From positions 1-61,205 of IMG/VR virus record IMGVR_UViG_3300020438_000036: 61,205 nt of DNA; one strand, written 5' to 3'. Made by a program: the position numbers and the translations under genes. The notes under the pieces were generated by a model. It saw nothing but the letters and a program-made list of their open reading frames with translations. It was not told where the DNA came from and searched no databases. Below, in pieces: positions 24,711 to 31,566 of this stretch (within the stretch, counting starts at the first letter, position 1; every line of letters begins with the position of its first letter). This stretch comes from a virus.

Positions 24711-27014
24711 TTATTTTACTAAATCGACAAATTTATTTAATAATTGGCGGTTCACAACCTTGGATTTGTTGTGACTCATGAAGTTTTTTGCGATGGCAGA
24801 CTTTGACATTGAAGAATTTACATTCAATTCATCAGTTTTAGGATCTACTTTCGCATTAATAATGTAGTACTCATTATGTCCTGAGTTAGTCGCAACGAAG
24901 AAATTATCCCTATTGAATTCTTTTCGCAAATTACGATACTCTTCCATGTATGGCTGTAGATTATGGTTAACAAATCTTTGTATGATTCGTTTGATCTCAT
25001 TTCTACCATAAGAACCTAAGAGATAGAAACCAATAGAATTGATTCCATGCTTCTCTCGCAAGATCTTGATAAGAAACTTGGACGATTCAAACCCGTCAAT
25101 TCCGCTGTAGTCGGACTCGGAAGTCATGCGATAAGTTTCATTAGTAGAGGTATCTCGCACATAAATGTTTGAAGCATACCTAGTGGATCGCGCACACGGA
25201 TATTCACCATCGTCATACTTGTAGGATAAATGATCAGTTGGTTCGCCGTCAGTCAAGAGAACCAAGTTAACTTTTTCTAAAGAATTCTCTTTACGAAACT
25301 TCGGGATTACTCTGTCTAGGAGAACCAGCGCCTGATTGGTAGGAGTTGCACCGAACTGATCTTTGGATAATGCGTGATCCCGCAGTCGGTAAGGAATATA
25401 ATATGATCCTATCTGGTTTGCCACAGCAGCGGCGATATTCAAATAGTTCTGGCAAGACTGATTAAAGACTTTGCCGCTCATTCTACTAGATAAAGTATTT
25501 CGCAGTGCGATGTTGTTAAGAACAATATCACTGGTAGAAAACTTAGAAAGTTCCGGAAACCCATTAGATGGTTCTTTTCTATTAACACTGGTAAAGTTGT
25601 AGACCTCAAAAGGAATTCCAACTCTCTTACAGAATGTTGCGAGAACGATAGTCTGCTTGACAGTGTTAAGAACAGTAGATCCCATAGATCCGCTCCAGTC
25701 TACTACCATAACCATGCCGTGATTCTTGCCATCCGGAGTGTTGGTCTTGCGAAGGAAAATATCCTCATTGACCTGATAACTCCATAACTTAGAAGTGTTG
25801 ATCGCACCAGTCTTGGCTTCTGAACTCAGTGCCTGAGCGCGAGCAGCCTTCTTCATTTCGAATTCTTTTACGAGATAAGAAATAGTCTTTGAGTTTTCTG
25901 AGATCAGTTCTTTGAGAGAAGGAAATTTTAAATCTGGCGCATCGGCGTGACTAAATTGTTGACGATGAACTACATCCAACGCAGAGATTTGATGTTCAAA
26001 ATCTGACTGAACTTCTTTGTAATCGTGAATGTAGTCCGAGAACTCGTAGTTGTGGTGAAGATTAATATACACACTTTCGCGGGCATTCTCATTGACCATA
26101 TCTTTGAGGTTGTCTTCTAAAGACTGACTGGTTTCTGAAGAGAATTCGTCAATGCGAATGCTGGTTTGTTGGCCATCTTGCGGATTTGATTTATCGTCGG
26201 AAGATGTTGTAGACTTCTGCTCTTTTTGATTGGTTTCTTCTCCGTTAGATTCTTCTGAAGATTCTTCTGGAGTTTCATCCGATTCTTCTTCTCCCTCTCC
26301 GGATGCAGAAGTCTCATCAAATTCGGTCGCATCTTCATCAGAAGGCATTTCCTGAGTCTCGCCATCTTGAGGTTCGTTGTCGCCCCCAGACTCGGAGGGA
26401 GACATTTGTTGCTGAGGTTGCTCCTCTTGCTTCTCTTTTAGATACTTGTAAAGATCTTCGCAGATATCCGCAACTTCAGAATAAGTTTCTGCGTCATCTA
26501 TTCTACGAATGAATAACATTTCTTCTGAATTGAAGATTGATGGTGCGTATAGGTTTAACGCATATCGCAACTTAAAGAAGAGATTGATGCGGTCAATGAA
26601 ATTACGAGATTGAATAGGTTGACCCTTAAGACTGAAAAAGTCTCTATCATAAAGATCTTGATACGCATTCTTGAAGGGAGCCTGAAGACCTTGAAACTTT
26701 CGCTTCATTAACTTCTCAATTCGAGCATCTTCCACTACGTTAAGAAACGCATGGTTGGATCGCTTCATAGCGTCTTCTAGAACTTCTAGATCACTTGGAG
26801 TGTATAGTGCGTGAGCAACTTCATGACCAACAAAAAGGTCATATATATCAGGAGTATATGATTCATCTTTCCAGATAGGAAGAAGTAAGAGTCGAGTCTC
26901 AACATTGAAACTTGCTGTCACAACTTCTGAGGAGTGTTCGACGCGAATGTTTTCTTCCGCAAGTAGACGAGCAAGAAGACTCTTGGAATTCTTGGAGACG
27001 GTAACTTCGGTCAT
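24711..27014 (-). CDS. VWA-domain protein with HExxH motif (CobT-like)
   Basis: 767 residues from the ATG at 27014 (MTEVTVSKNSKSLLARLLAE); a TTG start 18 nt upstream lies too close to the predicted transcription start. Residues about 60-75 (LFVGHEVAHALYTP) hold H-E-V-A-H, a possible zinc-peptidase site, with NVVEDARIEKLMKR downstream as in peptidases of this type. An acidic low-complexity linker (about 200-280) precedes a VWA domain with MIDAS residues D-W-S-G-S (VVDWSGSMGSTVL), a Thr and DGEPTDH. It pairs with the CobS-like ATPase. It probably works as a metal-dependent adaptor or protease in a MoxR-VWA complex. Confidence 0.88.
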   Translation of the reverse strand: MTEVTVSKNSKSLLARLLAEENIRVEHSSEVVTASFNVETRLLLLPIWKDESYTPDIYDLFVGHEVAHALYTPSDLEVLEDAMKRSNHAFLNVVEDARIEKLMKRKFQGLQAPFKNAYQDLYDRDFFSLKGQPIQSRNFIDRINLFFKLRYALNLYAPSIFNSEEMLFIRRIDDAETYSEVADICEDLYKYLKEKQEEQPQQQMSPSESGGDNEPQDGETQEMPSDEDATEFDETSASGEGEEESDETPEESSEESNGEETNQKEQKSTTSSDDKSNPQDGQQTSIRIDEFSSETSQSLEDNLKDMVNENARESVYINLHHNYEFSDYIHDYKEVQSDFEHQISALDVVHRQQFSHADAPDLKFPSLKELISENSKTISYLVKEFEMKKAARAQALSSEAKTGAINTSKLWSYQVNEDIFLRKTNTPDGKNHGMVMVVDWSGSMGSTVLNTVKQTIVLATFCKRVGIPFEVYNFTSVNRKEPSNGFPELSKFSTSDIVLNNIALRNTLSSRMSGKVFNQSCQNYLNIAAAVANQIGSYYIPYRLRDHALSKDQFGATPTNQALVLLDRVIPKFRKENSLEKVNLVLLTDGEPTDHLSYKYDDGEYPCARSTRYASNIYVRDTSTNETYRMTSESDYSGIDGFESSKFLIKILREKHGINSIGFYLLGSYGRNEIKRIIQRFVNHNLQPYMEEYRNLRKEFNRDNFFVATNSGHNEYYIINAKVDPKTDELNVNSSMSKSAIAKNFMSHNKSKVVNRQLLNKFVDLVK

Positions 27015-27043
27015 TTGGTTCTCTATCAACAAACTATACAGCT

Positions 27044-27072
27044 ATGCTAAGGGGCTAGATGGCAATTGTCAA
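27044..27072 (-). promoter_or_regulatory. Sigma70-type promoter (TTGACA-N17-TAGCAT) for the VWA gene
   Basis: TTGACA at 27072-27067 and TAGCAT at 27049-27044 on the minus strand, 17-nt spacer, about 30 nt before the ATG. A pair of 10-bp direct repeats lies just upstream. Confidence 0.75.
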
Positions 27073-27092
27073 CTGTTTATTTGGCGATTTAG

Positions 27093-27123
27093 TAGAACTT
27101 TTTGGAATATCGATAGAACTTTT
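27093..27123 (-). repeat. Two 10-bp direct repeats 21 bp apart upstream of a promoter
   Basis: tagaactttt occurs at 27093-27102 and 27114-27123 (plus-strand reading), 21 bp or two helical turns apart, just behind the -35 at 27067-27072. An activator or repressor site is possible; AT-rich coincidence is the alternative. Confidence 0.4.
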
Positions 27124-27125
27124 AG

Positions 27126-27965
27126 TTATAAATCCTTTTTATGCCAGTCTCTGCAGACATCCATCATTCTTTTGCGTCCTAAAAAATTAATATCTGGATC
27201 ATCCAATAAAACCTCAAATATCTTAGGTATGCCCGCATTAAGATGTAAATTTTCATGGTTCTTAATAGTAAACATTTCTAATTCTGGGAAATCCGCTCGA
27301 ACTGGTTCTTTTTGACGAGGGCGATTTAGTTGAGGCCAAGTTTTATTCCAAAACAATTCCCTCACTTTAGGATCAAGATATGGAGTAACATGAATTTTAT
27401 TATATTTTTCTACAAGATTTGTGTGTTGACTTAAACCAGCACAATCTCCATCAAGATATGCAGTTCTAAACTGACTCCAAGTTACTCTTGGAGTGCCCGA
27501 AGGATTTTTTCTATGAACTTTTATATACTTCTTTGTTGTCGATATATCTCTGTATCTCTTGTATGCCTTTTTCCCTGGCTGAAAGTAACCATCAGAACCC
27601 CATCCAGTCAAAACATATTTTTGTTTTACTTCTGGATAAACATACAAAAATGGAAATACACACTCAAAGTGAGTCTTTTTTCTACATCCATGATCTACAA
27701 GAATTTTCCAGTCATCTAGTAAATTTTCAGTTGGAACTTCTATGACAGAACAATCCCATCCCATCTTATCAGAAACTTCTTTTGCCTTAAGAGAATCATA
27801 TGAAGGAGAATTTTTGAGATTAAATGTGTACGCAAAAATTCTTTTCCCTACATCTTGAGCTGCGATGGCCACAGATATAGAATCAACTCCACCAGACAAC
27901 ATAACTGCAACTTCACTTTCTGGCACATTGTTCTTAATGTGATCCTGCAGTATTTTTCTAATCAT
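27126..27965 (-). CDS. Asparagine-synthetase-like ATP pyrophosphatase (stand-alone)
   Basis: 279 residues. SGGVDS (24-29) is the PP-loop that binds ATP; GWGSDGYF (121-128) corresponds to the GEGADELF motif of asparagine synthetase, and TPYLDPKVREL (194-204) to the conserved PFLD segment. This is the synthetase half only: there is no N-terminal glutaminase domain or Cys2. Family members adenylate a carboxylate and replace AMP with an amine. It ends a four-gene operon with a DNA cytosine methyltransferase, overlapping the gene before it by 8 nt. Activation of a carboxyl on modified DNA or a precursor is a hypothesis; a QueC-like role is less likely given the AsnB-type motifs. Confidence 0.8.
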   Translation of the reverse strand: MIRKILQDHIKNNVPESEVAVMLSGGVDSISVAIAAQDVGKRIFAYTFNLKNSPSYDSLKAKEVSDKMGWDCSVIEVPTENLLDDWKILVDHGCRKKTHFECVFPFLYVYPEVKQKYVLTGWGSDGYFQPGKKAYKRYRDISTTKKYIKVHRKNPSGTPRVTWSQFRTAYLDGDCAGLSQHTNLVEKYNKIHVTPYLDPKVRELFWNKTWPQLNRPRQKEPVRADFPELEMFTIKNHENLHLNAGIPKIFEVLLDDPDINFLGRKRMMDVCRDWHKKDL

Positions 27966-29484
27966 TAGCTAATCTTATTGGGGATGATCCGTGACTTCGG
28001 TTTTCCTTTCTGGTCTCGACATAAGTATCAAAAGGATCAGAAGTGTAACTTTCCTTGTATGACAATTTACCATGGCCTTTTTCATAATCGCCGGTATGAA
28101 GTCTTTCGGGGTCAATTTCCGTTCCGGCTGGAGTCATCCAATCCTGACTTACTGCTGCCTCTGTTTTTTCATTATCGCTAACTACCCTAGGGCCGCGTTT
28201 TATCAAAAATTCTTCTATTTTAAAATTCTCAGTTAATAATTCGTTGCATTTTCGGGCATTTCCCATTTGTATTCCGGTTATTAATTTTTTATACTGACTT
28301 TCTACTGAGCTTCCTGTCTTTGTAGTAGTGTACTTCTTTTTAGATTTCCAGAGTTTATTGTGCTCCTTAGTCAGCTTATCATAAAGTGCATTGAGATTTT
28401 TTTCTGGAATTACATATCCGTCGAGATACCAATATTTATAGATGTGGTAAAGATGTTGAATAACTATCTTATTCTTAATTCCCAGATATCGACAAGAGCC
28501 TCTTTTATTTTTAGTTTTGAAAATTATGTCATCGAAAAAATGGTTAATAAACTTAATTGCAGCATTAACTTCCGAATCTTCCAGTTTATCTATTTGGTAA
28601 ATAAGGTCAAGTTTTTTGTTGGTTACTGCGGCCTTTGTCCAATCATAAATAAACATCCAAAGTAATTGTGCAAACCAAGCATCTGCCTTTCTCATTGTCA
28701 ATGCGTTATCGGTAAACCACTTACACCCTTCCTTTATAAGATATTCTTTGTATTTCTTTGGCAGTTCTCTAACCTTTTCTGCAACATAAGATGTAGAGGT
28801 GTTTCTGAACAGTTCTTTAGTAAAATGAACTCCCTCATTAATAGACCTACATATGCTAGAACATTTTTCGCGGCCAATATTAGTGAATACTACAGTCGAT
28901 ATTTCGATGTGATTATGAAGATGATATTTCATCTTTTCGTCTAAAGTCGAGTATTTATCACAACTTTCGTCAACCTGTATAAGTTCGTATTTATTGTCTG
29001 GAGTTATAACCTGATATGTCCCATGAGGAACAGTTATCTTGTCATGAATAAATCCAAGTAAAATTTTACCTTCATTTTCACCAGACGTAACAGAAGAGCC
29101 AGAAACGGTGCCAAGGGTCTCTTGTCTATTCCAAGAGTCTAAAACCATATATCCACCAGAAATACCTTCAGGAAACTTTTTTATCCACTTTTTCCAGTAC
29201 TCTATATCTTCTTTTTTGTTGGCCTTCACAGCCGCTTCCCAACAACTCACAATACACGCAAATACAAAAGAAGTCACCGCGCTTCCGGACAGTAAACTTC
29301 TAATATATGCTTCAGCGTCTTTTTGAGACCAACGTCCAGAGCCACCATTTTTACTAGGAAAATCCGAATTAGCTTGATATGCTGGATCTGAAAGTAATGC
29401 AAGTGTTGCACATACATTAATATATTGTAAAAAAGTTAAAACTTCTTTTTTAGAATTTGAATAAAGATTGGTTTCGCTTTTCAT
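27958..29484 (-). CDS. DUF262-like protein with C-terminal HNH-like segment
   Basis: 508 residues from the ATG at 29484, which overlaps the methyltransferase-like gene's stop (ATGA); a TTG further upstream is less likely. Residues about 60-125 (YIRSLLSGSAVTSFVFACIV then MVLDSWNRQETLG) follow DUF262/ParB-like proteins, with D-S-W-N-R-Q where others have D-G-Q-Q/N-R; SICRSINEGVHFTKELFRNT matches the R-L-N-x-G-x-x-L-T-x-x-E block. The C terminus (LHTGDYEKGH 462-471, ENRSHG 494-499) resembles an HNH motif. DUF262-HNH proteins include GmrSD and SspE, modification-sensing nucleases. Activity is untested; substitutions make function uncertain. Confidence 0.62.
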   Translation of the reverse strand: MKSETNLYSNSKKEVLTFLQYINVCATLALLSDPAYQANSDFPSKNGGSGRWSQKDAEAYIRSLLSGSAVTSFVFACIVSCWEAAVKANKKEDIEYWKKWIKKFPEGISGGYMVLDSWNRQETLGTVSGSSVTSGENEGKILLGFIHDKITVPHGTYQVITPDNKYELIQVDESCDKYSTLDEKMKYHLHNHIEISTVVFTNIGREKCSSICRSINEGVHFTKELFRNTSTSYVAEKVRELPKKYKEYLIKEGCKWFTDNALTMRKADAWFAQLLWMFIYDWTKAAVTNKKLDLIYQIDKLEDSEVNAAIKFINHFFDDIIFKTKNKRGSCRYLGIKNKIVIQHLYHIYKYWYLDGYVIPEKNLNALYDKLTKEHNKLWKSKKKYTTTKTGSSVESQYKKLITGIQMGNARKCNELLTENFKIEEFLIKRGPRVVSDNEKTEAAVSQDWMTPAGTEIDPERLHTGDYEKGHGKLSYKESYTSDPFDTYVETRKENRSHGSSPIRLAND

Positions 29485-30167
29485 TTTATAGCAATTGCTC
29501 CTACAAATAAGTGGTTTCTCCAAAAAGGTTGGACTTCTTGAAATCCTGCTTCATACATCATGGATAGTAGATCGTCCCAGTGCATTGGTTTCAGCATGGA
29601 TCTCAAAGTATACTCTTTATCCATAATATCTTCACAAGAAAACTCTTTTCTTTTGTGGTCATAAAAGAGGAATGTGAGTATCTGTTCTAGTTCTGGAGAT
29701 GAGGCATAAGTCTTCTCAGAAAAAACGAATGCTCCGCCGGGAAGAAGAGAATCATATATTGAATCCAGAATAGATTGTCGATCTCGTTTTGGAATAAACT
29801 GCAAAGTAAATATACTCGTTATGAATGAAGAGTCAACAGGAAATATAAAGTTTCTCACATCTTGAAAATGTAAACTGAGATTAGAATCAATATATTCTTC
29901 TTCTCTAGATTTCATATCTTCCGCAAATCCATCTGCATTTTCAACTCCATGATACTGTGCGTTAGGAGCCGATTCCTTATTCTGGTCAATCATTGCCCCC
30001 AGAGTTTTTCCAGTAGAACAACCAATATCAACTACACTAGTATCATTTTCTACAAAGTATCTAGACATTGCAACTATATCATCATGAAGCGATGAATAGT
30101 GACGAATAGATGCATCTATGTGAGCATCAAATCCTTCTTTTCTGTGTGCAAAAGTAAAGTCTGCCAA
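29481..30167 (-). CDS. CmoA-like carboxy-SAM synthase homologue
   Basis: 228 residues with a TTG start directly after the methyltransferase stop and a GGAG site 9 nt upstream. SAM-binding motif I is VVDIGCSTGKTLG (45-57). FTLQFIPKRDRQSILDSIYD (120-139) and PGGAFVFSEK align closely with E. coli CmoA ([30 protein letters not shown]). RSML at 189-192 aligns with the CmoA KRSML segment, whose Arg199 binds the carboxylate of carboxy-SAM. CmoA makes carboxy-SAM from SAM and prephenate. No CmoB is next to it, so a use other than tRNA wobble-uridine modification is suggested. The alternative is an ordinary class I methyltransferase. Confidence 0.78.
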   Translation of the reverse strand: MADFTFAHRKEGFDAHIDASIRHYSSLHDDIVAMSRYFVENDTSVVDIGCSTGKTLGAMIDQNKESAPNAQYHGVENADGFAEDMKSREEEYIDSNLSLHFQDVRNFIFPVDSSFITSIFTLQFIPKRDRQSILDSIYDSLLPGGAFVFSEKTYASSPELEQILTFLFYDHKRKEFSCEDIMDKEYTLRSMLKPMHWDDLLSMMYEAGFQEVQPFWRNHLFVGAIAIK

Positions 30168-31364
30168 TTAAATTTTCTCCAATACATTTTCATAGATAGA
30201 CGCAGCAATTGACTGCATCATTTTTGGCGGAACCATTCTACCAATTCTTTCTGATTTCTGGTTCCATTTTCCGGTCAACTTAAAGTCATCAGGTAAACTC
30301 TGAATCCTCTTCAATTCGCCCAGAGTGAGTTTTCTAGGTTCTGCCCAATGGAATGCACCTGCTGTGGTGTCATTACTCCCCATCGCCGTTAGCGTGGGTG
30401 CTGGGGCGTATCTGGATACTCTTTTGAGGTTAAAGTGGTGTCCCTTCGGATGATAGTCCATTCCAGTCAAAACTTTCTTCGGATCGTCTTCCATCTTACT
30501 TCCGGTCTGTAACCAATACGCAGTTTTACTAAACTTCTCTGTGAGATAATCAACTTCTTCTTGGTCATATTCTAAATCTATCAGAGCGTCCATCAGGGGA
30601 ATTACATCTCTAGATGGTTGTGGGAAAATATTTCCAACAGTCATAAAATTAAGACCAGCCTTCTCAGTAATGTCATTTCTAACACCGATAAAGATGACCC
30701 TAGTTCTTGTCTGAGAAACACCATAGTATCTTGCGTCCATGACTTGAGATGAAACATCATATCCTATCTTTTCGAACTCGTTAAGAATTTTATTATAGTA
30801 TTGTTTCGCCTCGCCAATGGTTAGTCCTTTAACATTCTCCGCAACAATAACTTTTGGCTTGATGTCATTTGCAACTCTAAGGAACTCAAAGAAAAGATCT
30901 TCGATATTCTCTACCATCTTCCCATCAGAATAATTCTTGGTCTGACCCCAGCCATCGGAATGTTTTCCAGACACATTGACTATAGTTGTTTCTCCAAATA
31001 GATCAACCATCTCTTCCTTTTTAACATTGTGAGATAGTTTCCCTGCAACCGAAAATGCGGAACACGGTGGCGAACCGTCAAGGATATCTAACTCGCCTAC
31101 ATCCAATCCGACAATATCCAGAAAGTCTGATCCACTCAACTCTTTAATATCATTAGGTAGTATAGGAGTATTTGGGTAGTTTTCTGCATAGGTATTTTGT
31201 GCTTCTTCGACAAATTCGTTCACACACAATACATTACCGCCAGCTAGACGATAACCAGTACTAGAACCACCGCCTCCTGCAAATGTGGATATGACGTTAA
31301 ACTTATTTTGTGCGGATGCAGTAAATACATCCTTAAGGGTATAAGGCTGATACATAGTATTCAT
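30168..31364 (-). CDS. DNA cytosine-C5 methyltransferase with Arg in motif X
   Basis: 398 residues from the ATG at 31364 (a TTG at 31391 is possible but coincides with a -35 element). Motifs in order: I STFAGGGGSSTG, IV DGSPPCSAFS with catalytic Cys101, VI VAENVKG (176-178 ENV), VIII QTRTRVIFIG, a target domain of about 100 residues, IX LTLGELKRIQSLPDDF and X RIGRMVPPKM. Motif X normally reads GNxVPP or GNSV; here the Asn is Arg376. An Asn-to-Lys change in this region of M.MpeI lets it use carboxy-SAM, so with the CmoA-like neighbour this may be a cytosine carboxymethyltransferase. It precedes three co-oriented genes with overlapping or adjacent ends. Confidence 0.9.
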   Translation of the reverse strand: MNTMYQPYTLKDVFTASAQNKFNVISTFAGGGGSSTGYRLAGGNVLCVNEFVEEAQNTYAENYPNTPILPNDIKELSGSDFLDIVGLDVGELDILDGSPPCSAFSVAGKLSHNVKKEEMVDLFGETTIVNVSGKHSDGWGQTKNYSDGKMVENIEDLFFEFLRVANDIKPKVIVAENVKGLTIGEAKQYYNKILNEFEKIGYDVSSQVMDARYYGVSQTRTRVIFIGVRNDITEKAGLNFMTVGNIFPQPSRDVIPLMDALIDLEYDQEEVDYLTEKFSKTAYWLQTGSKMEDDPKKVLTGMDYHPKGHHFNLKRVSRYAPAPTLTAMGSNDTTAGAFHWAEPRKLTLGELKRIQSLPDDFKLTGKWNQKSERIGRMVPPKMMQSIAASIYENVLEKI

Positions 31365-31391
31365 TATCTCAAATTTTTTAGTCGTTGTCAA
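31363..31391 (-). promoter_or_regulatory. Possible sigma70-type promoter (TTGACA-N17-GATAAT) for the modification cassette
   Basis: TTGACA at 31391-31386 and GATAAT at 31368-31363, 17-nt spacer. The -10 overlaps the preferred ATG (31364), so initiation here would give a transcript starting next to the in-frame ATG at 31355. Same geometry as the other early promoters, hence listed. Confidence 0.5.
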
Positions 31392-31566
31392 GTTTTATTT
31401 CTACCGAGAAATTGTTGATATATTCTTTCATAAATCTACGGATCTCTCTGGATGCACTTGAGTCGTTTAGTTCGCACAGGGCAATAAACTTTTTCTTCTC
31501 TTCTTTATTGACTTTTATTAGCAGAGTAGAATCTTTTTTCTTAATGTCCAGATCTATTCCGTCCAT
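31378..31566 (-). CDS. Small ribbon-helix-helix-like protein
   Basis: 62 residues. A basic N-terminal strand (STLLIKVNKEEKKKFIALCE) is followed by two helices (LNDSSASREIRRFMKEYINN), the Arc/MetJ ribbon-helix-helix pattern, so it is probably a DNA-binding dimer. Its ATG overlaps the gene 46 stop (TAATG). It could regulate a nearby promoter; the target is unknown. T4 also has small ORFs beside gene 46, but homology cannot be judged by eye. Confidence 0.72.
   Translation of the reverse strand: MDGIDLDIKKKDSTLLIKVNKEEKKKFIALCELNDSSASREIRRFMKEYINNFSVEIKLDND

Noticed and set aside
23477-27014. A cobalamin biosynthesis function for the CobS/CobT-like pair
   Set aside because: Only the generic MoxR and VWA parts match; no cobaltochelatase large subunit or other cob gene is present.
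28433-28440. TATAAATA inside the DUF262-like gene
   Set aside because: It lies mid-gene with no downstream start in reach; it probably reflects the Tyr/Lys-rich coding sequence.
31365-31391. TTG start at 31391 for the cytosine methyltransferase
   Set aside because: It would overlap the ribbon-helix-helix gene and a -35 element; the conserved domain begins well after the ATG at 31364.
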